Positions 1-11,429 of a stretch of DNA of 64,000 bases are shown here, in pieces. Below the pieces are notes generated by a model that was not told the DNA's origin, did not search any database, and was given only the letters and a program-made list of their open reading frames with translations. The stretch is from Sternotherus odoratus. Lineage: Eukaryota > Chordata > Testudines > Kinosternidae. The translations under genes and the position numbers were made by a program. Each line of letters opens with the position of its first letter. Positions within the stretch are counted from its first letter, which is position 1. The stretch is from NCBI GenBank assembly GCA_032164245.1, contig JAVMKO010000003.1, positions 8,628,651-8,692,650 of the forward strand, given 5' to 3'.

Positions 1-597
1 GGATGGGTGAACGGGGTCCGCAAGGGCTTTGAGCAGCCTCTGGGCCATTTGTTAGGCCTTCCCCAGGCTGGTGTGACCTGTGGTGGACTTCAGAAGACTT
101 CATCTGCGGAGCCTTCTGGACTGTAGCAGCCGGAGCTCAGCTCAAAGCGGAGAGTCTCAAGCTCTCTCCTAGGCTGCAACTCCCTAGTGGAGAGACGCAA
201 GATGATGCCCTCCGCTGGCGAAAGGTTTGGCACTCCCGCTGTCTGGCAATACAGATGTGGAGTAGGATGATGAACAGATGTCCCGATTTTGGCTCCTCTT
301 ACCCTCCGCCCCCGGCCTGATTTTTCACACTTGCTGTCTGGTCACCCTAACGTGGAGAGACTGAAGGAAATGTCCGAACCTGCTTCACAATAGACCATTT
401 CCTGTAGGGAAGGATTTCTCTGGGTTCCCAGGCAGTCTCCCGCAGGCTGTGAATGTATGACTGTGACTTAACCATTTCCTTCCAAATCTGCAGCTGGCAC
501 ATGTCTGACCTCGACAGCCGTTGTTGTGTGTTTGCGAGTCTGCTCCCAGGTGGTGAGCTGCTATCCAGCCGCAGTCCTTGCTGCCCTAAAGCTTGCT
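1..597. other. TRAM2 intron 1, left edge
   Basis: Apart from the MITE fragment at 275-349, I see no coding or repeat signal I can name. TRAM2 exon 1 is not here. Confidence 0.5.
275..349 (-). repeat. Truncated short MITE fragment
   Basis: Contains GATGTCCCGATTTTGG and ends TGCTGTCTGGTCACCCTA. This is the reverse complement of one end of the element at 46971-47094. The other end is lost. Confidence 0.6.
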
Positions 598-1290
598 GCG
601 TAGCTCTGTGCTGATTAGGCCTCAGCTGGAGTGTTGTGTCCACTTGTGGGCACCACATTTCAGGAAAGATGTGGACAAATTGGAGACAGGCCAGAGAACA
701 GCAACCCAAATACTTATAGGTCTAGAAAAACATGACTTATGAGGGAAGATTGAAAACATTTAGTATGTTTAGCATGGAGAAGAGCATACTGAGGAGGGGA
801 CATGAGAACAGGTTTCAAGCGGGTAAAATTTTGTTATGAGGAGTAGGGAGAAAAAATGTTCCCCTTAACCTCCGAGTATAGGACAAGAAGCAATGGGCTT
901 AAATTGAAGCAAGGGAGGTTTAGGTTGGACATTAGGAAAAACTGCCTAACTTGTCTGGGTGACTAAGTACTGGAACAAATTGCCTATGGAGGTTGTGGAA
1001 TCTCTGTCATTGGAGGTTTTTAAGACCAGATTAGACTAGTGGGTCTCAACCTATTTACCATTGTGGTCCACATATGCAGATATCTGTGTTACATGGGCCA
1101 CATCCACACCATAGATAAACTACCTGTATGTTCCTGAGGACGTCACATGGTCCGCTGCTGCTTGCCGATTGGGCCACAAGCGGCCCGTGGGCTGAGAACC
1201 ACTGGGTTAGACTAACCTTTTGTCAGGGATGGCTTAGTTAAAATGTGGTCTTGCCTTGAGTGCAGGGGACTGGACTAGATCCCTTTTTTT
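598..1290 (+). repeat. CR1 LINE 3' fragment, split by a hAT-like MITE
   Basis: The sequence runs CTGATTAGGCCTCAGCTGGA, GAAAGATGTGGACAAATTGG, then GAGGTTGTGGAATCTCTGTC and GGGGACTGGACTAGAT. This is the typical turtle CR1 3' end of reverse transcriptase and UTR. It is degraded, with no intact frame, and is interrupted at 1039-1206. Confidence 0.85.
1039..1206. mobile_element. hAT-like MITE nested in CR1
   Basis: A 168-bp insertion with imperfect terminal inverted repeats: left GTGGGTCTCAACC, right GGCTGAGAACCACTGGG. It is flanked by an 8-bp duplication TTAGACTA at 1031-1038 and 1207-1214. The 8-bp target site and CAGTGGTTCTCAACC-like ends fit a non-autonomous hAT element. Confidence 0.8.
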
Positions 1291-1674
1291 TGGATTGAAC
1301 CCCGTTTCAGTCCCCTCTTAATTCAAGTTGGATCTGGTTCCCATCCAGACCGATTGTGTGAACGTTGTTGTTGGTGTGAGAGTCAGAAAGCAGTGCTGAA
1401 TTTTATACTGCGGCCTCTTTGGCAAACAGTCTAAATGGGATTCTACTCCTGACCTATCTGGGCTCAGTGCAGGAAGCTACAGGACACATCATGCTATTAG
1501 AATGAGCAGGCATGTCTTTTCAAAGTAAATCTAAATGACAGCAGAGAATCACTTCTACTATTTTACTGATTTAATTTAAATATGGGGTAATTTTAAATAC
1601 GTTCTCTTCACCCAAGCCCCAAATTGCTTTTAGTTCACTGGCTTTTTTAAAAACTATGTTCTAGCGACAAATGA

Positions 1675-2379
1675 GGGTATGGCTAGACTGAAGATTGTAG
1701 CGTGTTTATTTGTAGCGCTTCCCAATGTAGCGCTATTGGTATCGCGCTAGAGACTGTACAAATGGAAACTTTGTAGCGCAAAATAATGGCTACATTTGTG
1801 GTGCTTCTGCCGGCAGTAGTAGTTGCGGGATAGGGCAGGTATCCCAGCATTCAGCTGGGTGCAACGTGTTTTGCAAAGGAGGGGGGCGAGGGGGAACTGG
1901 GAAGTTGTTCTCAGGGAGATGAGATCTGTCTGTCAGTTACTTTTCATTAGCGAAAACTGACAGGCTGTCTATTTCAGACACACAGCTCCTTCTGCAAGCA
2001 TTTTCACTGGTTATTTGCTGTGTTAATTGTTAGAGAGAAACTGCAAAGCTACTTCCGCCTTTATAAAAACAACACCTCACGTCATTTGCCTTACATGGCA
2101 AGTTGATTGTCCTTAATGGCTAGCTGATGGCCCTGAATGGGTTGCTGATAGCTTTCCATGGCTTGGAGGCATGCAAGAGATCCGATGGGTGTTCACATTC
2201 CCACCCTTGCGCTACAACGTTAGCGCAAAAAGGCTTATCCCTCTCGAAAAGGTGGTTTAACACTTGCGCTGTAAAAGGGGAGTCATTGCGCTAAATCTCC
2301 CTTTGAAGTGTGTTCGGTAGGAAAATTATAGCGCTAAAGGAGGGTTTTGGCGGTGCAAAGCGTCAGTCTAACCATACCC
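1675..2379. mobile_element. 705-bp Harbinger-like MITE with TGA target duplication
   Basis: Terminal inverted repeats GGGTATGGCTAGACTGA (left) and the complement of TCAGTCTAACCATACCC (right) differ by one base. TGA at 1672-1674 is repeated at 2380-2382. Scattered GTAGCGCTA-like and TAGCGCAAAA motifs occur near both ends. There is no transposase frame. A 3-bp duplication fits PIF/Harbinger-type elements (inference). Confidence 0.75.
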
Positions 2380-2382
2380 TGA

Positions 2383-3112
2383 AACTTGAAAAGGATTTCA
2401 TGTGGATACGTGTAAAGTAATGCACATAGGGAAAAATAACCCCAACTCTACATACAATATGATGAGGGATAATTTAGCTACAACTAATCAGGAAAAAATC
2501 TTGGAGTCATAGTTCTCTGAAGACATGCAGCATGCAGCGGCAGTCAAAAAAGCAAACAGGATGTTAGGAATCATTAAAAAGGAATAATTTGTCTTATTCT
2601 CTATTATTGCCCTTATATAAATCCATGGTGCGCTCACATCTTGAATACTGCATACAGTTGTGGTCTCATCTCAAAAAAGATATACTGGCATTAGAAAAGA
2701 TTCAGGGATGGGCAACTAAAATGATTAGGGGTTTGAAACAGGTCCTATATGAGGAGAGATTAAAGAGGCTAGGACTTTTAAGCTTGGAAAAGCGGAGACT
2801 AAGGGGGGATATGATAGAGGTATATAAAATCATGGGTGGTGTGGAGTTTGTGAAGGCTAGGACTATAACAGGGTTTAAAAGAGAAGAAGGTTAAGTCCAT
2901 TAAGGCCTATTAGCCAGGTTGGGTAAGGAATGGTGTCCCTAGCCTCTGTTTGTCAGAGGTTGGTGATGGATGGCAGGAGAGAGATCACTTGACCATTACC
3001 TGTTAGGTTCACTCCCTCAGGGGCACCTGGCATTGGCCAGTCGGTAGACAGGATACTGGGCTGGTTGGACCTTTGGTCTGACCCAGTTCGGCCATTGTGA
3101 TGTTCTTATTTG
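2383..3112 (+). repeat. CR1 LINE 3' end (second subfamily), reverse transcriptase remnant
   Basis: A 101-codon open stretch at 2589-2894 reads LYKSMVRSHLEYCIQLWS, ALEKIQGWATKMIRG and YEERLKRLGLLSLEKRRLRG. These are C-terminal CR1 reverse-transcriptase motifs. The tail reads GGATACTGGGCTGGTTGGAC and TTTGGTCTGACCCAGT. The copy is 5'-truncated, with a stop where the family frame would continue. Confidence 0.9.
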
Positions 3113-4381
3113 GTTTGTAATGGCAGTGATAGGACATGGATGACTGCACCACCAGTTGCTCTTACCCAGTTGGTCAAGCTTTGACTAGGTTACCCTTAAT
3201 AATACCAGACTTTTGCACCGTGTTTTTCATTCCTCGATCAACAAAGCAGTTTACTAAGGAGGTCAGTATCATTACCCACATTTTACCGATGGGGAAACTG
3301 AGGCACGGGGAGATGATGCGACTTTGCCACCGGCCTGCTGGGTGACCTTGGGTGAGCTGGGAATCGAACCCCTATCTCCTGCATCCCAGTCCAGGGCCTT
3401 CTCTTCTGGCTTGCAGCGCTGTAGACATTTATGATGATAAAATCTTGCTGACTTGTGTTAAATTCCTTTTTGTCTCAAACAGTTCAGATCAGCTTGTTGC
3501 TATCGCTCACTTGGGACGTGCAGCAATACTACTTTGTATAATTGTACTCACTAAACTTGGAAACTTCCCCCCTTCCTCATGCCTTGAAAGTAGGTGGTTT
3601 GAGTTAGTCAAAACCAAAAGCACAGCTGGATTCTAGGGTCACCACACAGCTTGGTAGGAGGAGAAACGAATCTATTTTACCCAGAGCTGATAAAGGTCAA
3701 GTTGTGATGTTTTTTCCCCCTTTATTCTTGTTCCCATCCTTGTTTGGAACGTTCACCGCTGTCATGATTCTGAATCCTGCTCTCCCAAATATGACCCTGC
3801 CAAAGGGAGAAGGCTGACAAATGAGCTCCTGTTTCCAGACTAATACTAAATATACTCGCCCCTATTATAGCACCTTCCATGTAAAGCTCTTAAAACGCCA
3901 TGCTAACAGTAACGAACGAAGCCTCACACTAGCCCTTTGTGGTGGGGTAGTGTCGTCTGTGTCTGGTGGACAGGGAAACAGGAGAACACAGGTGAACACA
4001 GGTGAAGTGACCTGGCCTAGGTTGCAGTTGGTGGCGGAGCTGAGATTAGAACCTAGATCTCCTAGTGCGGTGGGAATAAATACGAGGGAAATGCTGGTGG
4101 ACAAACTTACGTTAAAATAGACGGGTATGTTTGGACAGTGTGTTGTGAATCAGATGCTTTAAAAAAACCCACCCTTTTTATTCTTGGGCCTCAGAGTTCA
4201 AATTTCAGAGTCCAATTTACATGCAGGTCCTGTTGTGAAGCATCTGGAATGTAGTTTGGATTAACAGATTTTTATTTTTGTTTCAATGGGCACTCAAACC
4301 CTTAGAGAACAACATTAGGAAGCAATGTATATATTTTAAATTGTTTGACAAACCTCTAATATGAACAGAACTATTTTAGTG
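3113..4381. other. TRAM2 intron 1 stretch with MIR-like fragments
   Basis: Antisense MIR-like cores are at about 3255-3420 (ATTTTACCGATGGGGAAACT) and 3955-4080 (GTGGCGGAGCTGAGATTAGA). Nothing else was recognised. Confidence 0.55.
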
Positions 4382-4510
4382 CCATGGAATCTCTGTCATT
4401 TTCAGAACGGTTTAGACAAACTAGATAATACTTATTCCTGTTTCGGTGCAGGGGATGGGACTAGATGATATATGAAGGTTCCCTTCCAGTCTTGTATTTC
4501 TATGATTCAT
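4382..4510 (+). repeat. CR1 3'-terminal fragment
   Basis: GGAATCTCTGTCATTTTCAG through GGGATGGGACTAGATGATAT to CTTGTATTTCTATGATTC. The terminal TTCTATGATTC is the hallmark CR1 3' end. Confidence 0.75.
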
Positions 4511-5402
4511 TTCTAAGCAAACTTCCTGGGCAGGGTGGGGCCAGGTTTATGAATTTAAAGGTGCTGTGAACCAAACCCAATTGCCTCCTGTTAGCTGTGG
4601 ACAAGTGCCTGGGCACTCCTGAAAGTGAAACTAACCAGGATTTGACTAGAAACATTTGTCAGTTTCACTTTTGATTTTGCTGTATGATCCGCAAAATGCC
4701 AACAGCTTGAACGGTGAAGTATGTGGAGTCAGGATTTTAAGATGTCCAATTAAGACGTATTAAAGGGACCTGGTTTCCTGAAGTGCTGGGATCCCCTTTA
4801 ATAGATCTGTTTGGGGTGTCCAGAATCTCTAGTCACATCTAAAAATCTTGACATTTTAAAATTCAAGCTTTACTAATCCAAGGGACGTCAGTAACAGGGG
4901 CCACGAATAATTGCGATATGTGCTCTAGATTCTCTTCTAAAGGGGGAAAAGGGCACCCCAGCATTTATATGGGATAAGCAGCTCCCGCACTAAGAATTAT
5001 TTTAACTTCATTCACTCTCCAGTTATAAGTAAACAGGTGGGTTGTGCAGTGTGACTGTCTTCAAATACTTCTCATAATAATTGTGCTGTGTTCCTTTGGG
5101 TTTTGGCCCCCATTATCCCATTCACTTCCCGATGGGAACCGCTCAACGTGCTGTTTCTCTAATACTGGCCGTGCTGTATTTGCCAGAGGCGACCGAACCC
5201 CTCCTCTAGCTGGATTTTTCTCCTTGGCCCGGATATTCTCCTTAGCTGCTTAAGAAGCTACTTTTCTGACGTCCTCGCAAGGTTTTGATGTGTTGCACCA
5301 TTTGTCAAGGATGGTGCTTGTTGCGTTGGACGCAAAGAGTGTGGCAGGCTATTCTAGCACGTGGCCCCCTTACCAAGGGTTCTACTAGATGCAAGCAACC
5401 GA
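4511..5402. other. TRAM2 intron 1, nothing recognised
   Basis: Short open frames only, with no family similarity or repeat ends that I can identify. Confidence 0.4.
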
Positions 5403-5670
5403 GGGCATGTCTACACTGAACAAACAGTGCCAAAGCAGTGAGTCTGCGTCCAGGTCACGCTACAGGGCTAAAAGTAGCAGTGTAGATGTTCCCATTCAGG
5501 TTCTGAGATCCACCCCCTTGCCGGGTTTCCATGCCTCTGCTCCAGTCCAAGTGGGCGCTTTCTACTGCTAATTTTTACCCCCATAGCACAAGCTCTAGAG
5601 TCTGAGTGTGTAGACCTAGGTTCTGAGGCTTACTGCTGCAGGCTTTTTTTGCCGTGTAGACCTACTGAGT
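5403..5670. mobile_element. MITE, GGGCATGTCTACACT family
   Basis: The left end is GAGGGCATGTCTACACTGAA and the right end is near GCCGTGTAGACCTACT, the imperfect complement. Internal GTGTAGATG and GTGTGTAGACCTAGG copies of the end motif are seen. The target duplication is not clear. Confidence 0.5.
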
Positions 5671-6342
5671 GGCTGCTGGATGTCAGCCTAGTTCTAGGAT
5701 TGGGGTTTTAATATCACCGGTTTAGGCTCTCGTTGGCTCGGGTGTCAGTATCGTATTCACTGGAGCAGATTCCTGTCTGAGTGACTGGGAGATTAAAACC
5801 CATCTGGCTAGTCGCTGGAGCGGGGCAGGAGGGCTGTAATTTGCACAGCCTTCGGGAAGCTTCGTTTTGGCTAATGCCGCCTCTGACCCCTGCAAACAGT
5901 TCTGTGCAAACAGTAGCGCCTCTCCGCCCTGCTTGCTCATTACTCATTCCCCTAATCTGACTGTTCTCCACGTCACCAGCTGGCACTGCACTCCATGGAT
6001 TCCAAGCTCCAGCTGGTGCCGGCGTGTTTACGCAGGCAGCAGGAGAGCCTGGCACACGGCCCGCGGCCAAGTTGCTGCCCAGCTATGCAAAGAGAGCGCA
6101 AGGTAAAGGCATCTTGGAGATGAGACACTGGTTTATGGTCTCGCCCGTGGTGACTGTGAGGGGCTGAACTGCTGTTCCCGTACTAAAGGGAAGGCGGCTC
6201 GGTGTCTGTTTCTCAAGATGATCCCAGGCGGAGAGTGGTGGTGATGGTTTAACCTCTGGACGATGGTAGCACCCAGAGGCCAAACGGCTAGGGTGATGCT
6301 GTCCTAAAGAGCTGACAACCAAAGGGTGAGATTTCCAAAGGA
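5671..6342. other. TRAM2 intron 1, nothing recognised
   Basis: Overlapping short frames on both strands, none with recognisable protein motifs. Confidence 0.4.
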
Positions 6343-6652
6343 GTGTCAGCCTTGGTCTCTATTGGTGCGGGGGTGGGGAGGGTTCTATCTGAGTTACACA
6401 ACTTCAGCTACATGAATAACGTAGCTGAAGTCGACGTGCTTAGATCTACTTACCGCGGCGTCTTCGCTGCGGGGAGTCGACTGCTGCCGCTCCCCCGTCA
6501 GCTCCGCCTGCGCCTCTCGCGGCGGTGGAGCACAGGAGTCGAGGGGAGAGCGCTCGGGAGTCGATTTATCGCGTCTAGTCTAGACGCGATAAATCGACCC
6601 CTCGCTGGATCGATCGCTACCCATTGATTCAGGGTGGGTAGTGTAAACATAC
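6343..6652. mobile_element. Two-hairpin MITE, copy 1
   Basis: Hairpin 1 at 6402-6430 has arms CTTCAGCTAC / GTAGCTGAAG. Hairpin 2 at 6560-6598 has 19-bp complementary arms beginning GTCGATTTATCGCG. The right end is GTGTAAACATACCC; the left end is eroded. It shares both hairpins and the intervening CGTCTTCGCTGCGG and CTCCCCCGTCAGCTCC stretches with copies at 9223, 24815, 38082 and 54010. Confidence 0.75.
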
Positions 6653-6665
6653 CCATAGTGACTTA

Positions 6666-6950
6666 GGGCACATCTACACGGCAGCCAGGGGTGTCCTTTC
6701 CAGCTCGGGTAGATGTATTTGTGCTCGTGCTCTCGAAATAGTAGTGTGGCTGATGGTTATGTGGGCAGGGACGCAGGTTAGCTGCCCTCATCGAGGGGTG
6801 GGGTGCAGACTAGCTGCACTCATCACCCATGTAGCGGCAGCACCACTGCTATTTTTGGCTCGCCTTCTGGATCAAAGCTAGAGTGTGTACGTCTCCCCAA
6901 GCCAGAAGTGACCCCTCCCTCCCCACCGCAGCTGCAGTGTCCATAGGAGC
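6666..6950. mobile_element. Probable MITE, GGGCACATCTACACGG
   Basis: Opens with TTAGGGCACATCTACACGGC and contains GAGTGTGTACGTCTCCCC, a common motif of turtle short DNA elements. A degenerate right end (GCAGTGTCCATAGGAGC) is near 6935-6950. Confidence 0.4.
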
Positions 6951-8076
6951 ACAAGTTCCTGGCAGGGCTGTAACTTTCCCAAGTCCCTTGGGCTGAGGCT
7001 CCTAAATGACTTAGGGTGGTTTGATAAGCCCATACCAAACCCCACTGATATTCAGTGAGATTTAGGTGTCTCACTCTCTTCGTCTCCGAACCTCCCAGTC
7101 TACAGGATGAGACGTAACCGGTAAATGAGACAAGCAGGCGGAGTTGAGGGACTCTGGGTATAACACAGATCCTGGGACATGCCTAGTTCTTGGCCGGCTG
7201 TGGTTGCAACTTGCCCCCCGCAGTCTGAACCTTTCCGCTCTGCTGCTGTCTTCCTCTTTGGATCCCAAAGTACCTCCCAAGTGACTTACAAAGACTTCTG
7301 CTTCTTTCTTTTCCCTTCAAGAACTTAGAAAAAGCTGTCCCCAGGCCTCCAGATTCTACATGCCCGTCTTTGGCCCAAACAGTTTGACAGTTGCTGTTTC
7401 TATTATAAATTTCTTTTATAGTTAGATATTGCTGGACATTTAATGCCGTTCATCCTAATGCTTTACAAATACCAATGCTTGCCGTGCCCCTGTGAGTTTG
7501 GGAAGTCTTATCCCCATTTTACTGATGGGGAAACCGAGGCACAGAGCAGTTACGTGACTTGCCCAGAGGCACAAAGGCAGGGCTAGAGCTCCTGAGTTCC
7601 TGTTTCACTGTCCTGTGTGTGGGCCAATAGATCATGCCCCTCTGTCTGGACAATACCCTGGATTATGTTAAACCGCATATGGCGTATTGCGTAGTGTAAA
7701 GACTTGATACCAGTCCTGCTCCAAGTGGTTATCCAGCCACATCAGGTCATGCACACTGGGTCAAATACCGGGATGGGGAAACACTGGTGTGACTGAGCAG
7801 AATTTGACACTAATTTACGTGTGGCCAGCAAGGATGTAACCCACATGATCGCATGTGGCCAGCAGGACATTACAGGTGTTAAATACCCCTCTTACTTGCC
7901 AACGGTGCATGTAGCCTGTCTACACAGCCACGGATTCATCTTGCTGGAGTCCTGATTGTCCCTTCTCTATTCCCTCTGCTTGTTTGTTACGTGCATCTTG
8001 TTCCAGTTTAGATTGCGAGCACTCTGGGATCTGAGTGTGTTTGCACAACCCCCAAAATGATAGGGCTCTGATCTCA
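6951..8076. other. TRAM2 intron 1 stretch with one MIR-like element
   Basis: An antisense MIR-like core lies at about 7440-7640 (CCCCATTTTACTGATGGGGA, GTGACTTGCCCAGAGGCAC). The rest is unrecognised. Confidence 0.5.
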
Positions 8077-8310
8077 GGGCTTCTCTGCATTTGAGATGCT
8101 ACAGTGAGGCATCTGCTCCAGTGCTTCAGGGTAGACGCTAGCTGTACCAACAGGAGGGGTTCTTGGGTCGATGGAGGAAACTTAGTGCTAGGTCGGCAGA
8201 GTCTACATAGGGCATAGGTCGGCTTGTCGCTGCTGCTCAGGGGGTGTGGATTGTTCACACCCCTGACCAGCATAGTTAAACCGACCTAACTTTCTAGTGT
8301 AAACCGGGCC
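8077..8310. mobile_element. MITE with TCA target duplication
   Basis: Ends GGGCTTCTCTGCA and GTGTAAACCGGGCC are imperfect inverted repeats. TCA flanks both sides (8074-8076 and 8311-8313). The interior has GTCGGCAGAGTCTACATAGG and CAGCATAGTTAAACCGACC. Confidence 0.6.
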
Positions 8311-9222
8311 TCAGTCTCTAACTCAAGACTGGAATTGGTTCTAGAAAGAAATGCCCTCGTTCAGCTACACCACTTTATGCCCTCTGCAGGAATCGGTGGG
8401 TGAAATTAGCATGGCCAGTGTTCTGCAAGATTTCAGTCTAGATGCTCAGAGTGGGTTCTTCTGGCCTTAACATTTTATCTGCCCTGAGAGGGCAAAGCTA
8501 ATCTTGCCCATTAGGTTAAACAGTGGTTCCAACTGTATTATTCCGGTGATTTCATTGTTATTAGCTGCTGGGTCTGTGGAGACCATAGAGAGCAGAGTTC
8601 GTGCCAGTGGTGGGCATCAGAATGAAAACTCCAGAGGCTTTGGTCCTCTGTGCACAGAGCAGGTACAGTAAAAGCAGCAACAGTGCAAGCGTCCTCCCGG
8701 CTTGGGAGCAAGAAGCAGTGCTCAGGGAATGAACTTAGACCCTGCTAGTGCCCCCAAGCCACCTCTTCGCAGTCACACTGAAGAAGACCCGAGTCCTCCC
8801 GGTGAATTGCTGTAGAAACACTGTGTGTGCCTTGACTTTGACTCTCTACTCAGACCACTTTGCTGGACTTGCGTAGTGGATATAGTCACCGGCGGGTGAA
8901 ACTCACTCGGCCTATGGATCTCTGATCACGTGGTGCTCCTGGGTTTCTCCCTGGAGGGAGAAGGAAGACACGGCTGTTATTGGTGGTAGCTGACACTCTA
9001 TGGAATAATTTCACACTTATAGAATTTCTGATTGAGTGTGAAGGCAAATTTCACAGTCCCTGTCATATCAGCCTCTTTAAAAGCTGCCCTTATGCTTTGG
9101 TTCCACCTCACATGCGGATAGGAATGGGGGGAGGAGGCAGGATTGGGAAGAGAATCCACTTCCAGATGCCGAGAATGAAAATATGTGGTCTGAGGTCCAG
9201 GACTAGATCTGCTGTAGTGTTA
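8311..9222. other. TRAM2 intron 1, nothing recognised
   Basis: No gene, repeat end or regulatory motif that I can support. Confidence 0.4.
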
Positions 9223-9512
9223 GGGCTCGTCTTCACTCCCGCCGTGCGGGATCGATCTTCTGGCGATCGATTTATCGCACCTTGTTAAGACGTGATAAAT
9301 CGATCGCCTGCGGCTCCCCTGTCGACTCCGGAACTCCAGCTTGCCGGGAGGTGCAAGCTGGAGTCGATGGGGGAGCGCGCCACCGACTGCCACCACCGTG
9401 AGGACGGCAGTAAGTTAGCGGCAGATACGCAAACTTCAGCTACATGATTCACGTAGCTGAAATTGCGTATCTGCCGTCGATTCCCCCACTCCCCCTCAGT
9501 GAGGACAAGCCC
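9223..9512. mobile_element. Two-hairpin MITE, copy 2 (reverse orientation), TTA duplication
   Basis: Ends GGGCTCGTCTTCACT and GTGAGGACAAGCCC are inverted repeats. TTA flanks both sides (9220-9222, 9513-9515). The hairpins are at 9262-9308 (arms starting GGCGATCGATTTATCGC) and 9421-9474 (arms starting GCAGATACGCAA). It is the cleanest copy in the window. Confidence 0.8.
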
Positions 9513-11429
9513 TTAGACTGAAGGACCAGCTGCAACGTTACTGTCACAAATCTCCTGAGTCCTCAGGCCTGCAAAGCCGTTACTGCATAGCCGAGGAAGG
9601 CCGGGATTCTCAGTTCCCCACTGACGTACCACATTTGTTTCCAAACCTGGCCGGTCATGAGACTTCAGACATTTCAAACTGAATCATTCTGATGACTAAC
9701 TTGCTTTTGATTGCTTTCCACTTCAGTTCAGACAGGGATTTTAGTGGTTGCTATCTTGATTTGCCAACGCTAGTAAACACCAGTGTTTTGTGCCATCTGA
9801 AAGCTTGGAACCCCTCCCCTTTGAAAATTGCAGAAATCATTAACTTTAGCCACTCATGAGATTCTCTGCCAAAATCACACTGAAATTGACCGGAGCTTTG
9901 GGAGTAGAATGGTAAGGATGTTGTGATATTAAGGTATGAAATCTTGCAACCAACATGACTGGAAGTCCTTTGGTGGTCAGTACAAGTGCTTTAGGACCAG
10001 TAAACTCTACAAAGCCCTGGCCCAGCGAATGGAAAGAAATGCTTTTGTTCTTTGCTATGTGTCCCTATTATGTGGCACAAGGTCTCTGAGCTATTCACTA
10101 AGGGTTTGGATTGCAGGTGGGCTGGAAGGCAGGAGACCTGAATTCTGTTCCCCATTCTGCCACGGACTCGCTGTCATGGGCAAATGCCTCAGTTCCCCAT
10201 CTGTAAAATGGAAATGAAACAAGGCTCCTCCTTATAAATCTGAGACGTACAGATTATAGCCCCGTGGAAGTCCTAATACCACTAGCTATTGTTGCCTAGT
10301 TATCATGTCGGGCTTTTTAGACTACAACTGAAATGCAGCAACCTCTGGGGTGGAGGGTGGTTGCTGGGTAAACATGCTCAGTAGTTGTGCGGGAGAGAAG
10401 GGAATGTTTGGCCAAGACAGTGGGCAAATCCCTTTCTTGTATTAAGCACTTTGAGACCTTTAATATCACTACAGAATCTTTGTTTTTTAAGGCCTTATCT
10501 GAAAGAGACTGAGACAGATAGTTGCAGTGTTTTATAGATTGCAGTCTTTTAAATGGCAGTTGCTAACCTTTACTAAATGCAGCTTCTGTCTATTCGTGTT
10601 TTATCCCACAATGCACTAAGCCTTTTGTTTCTAAAGATCTGCACTTGTCTGCGTGGTATGGAAGCGAGACGGCTCATGGGGGTGGTGAATAGAAAACCTG
10701 TGTGTTGCCACTTGACGTTCCCAATGTTCAAGGTTTTAATTCTCTTATTTCAGTACAGATGATTCGGCTTGTCACATTTTGTTATCACCAAGTCAAGTGT
10801 TGGCTGCTAACACAGCACTCTGTGGTGAAGAGGGTCTTTGCAACAGTAAATTCCACCTCCCCTGTGAGGTAGGGTAAATAGTCCAATTTGGTAGCTGGGG
10901 AAACTGATACATAGATTAGGTGACTTGCCCAAGTTTACTTTGTCAGTAGCAAAGTTCTGACAATAGAAACCAGGAGTCCTGATTCCTATACAGTGCTCTT
11001 CATTCGTAGATCTCAACTTGATGCACAAAGCGTGATTATCCCCATTTTACAGATGGGGAAACCGAGGCATGGGACATGTGACTAGGCCAAAGTCACCCAG
11101 CAAGCCAGTGGCAGAGCTGGGCATAGATTCTTGGTATCCTGAGTCCCTTGTCTTTGCTCTATCAACTAGATAATACTGCCTTTACATTAAATGGCATCTG
11201 TGCTAGCTGATATTTATCATCTAAATTCTCCAATCACCTTTGTGTGTGTGGCTGTGTAATAACATTTTACTTTTGTAAAAATTACTCTAAAGATTTAATT
11301 ATCTTCTTTTGAGAAGGCTACTAGCCTAGTGGATAGAGGGGAAGCTGTATATATATATTTTGATTATAGTAACCCCTTTGATACATGACATTCTCATAAG
11401 CAAACTAAGGAAATGTGGTCTATGAAATT
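9513..11429. other. TRAM2 intron 1 stretch with three MIR-like fragments
   Basis: MIR-like cores are at about 10110-10215 (sense, CTCAGTTCCCCATCTGTAAA), 10800-11000 (antisense) and 11005-11175 (antisense, CCCCATTTTACAGATGGGGA). A short TATATATATA run is near 11350. Confidence 0.55.

Noticed and set aside
2589..2894. A small host gene with conserved protein motifs
   Set aside because: The motifs are CR1 reverse transcriptase; it is a truncated LINE copy.
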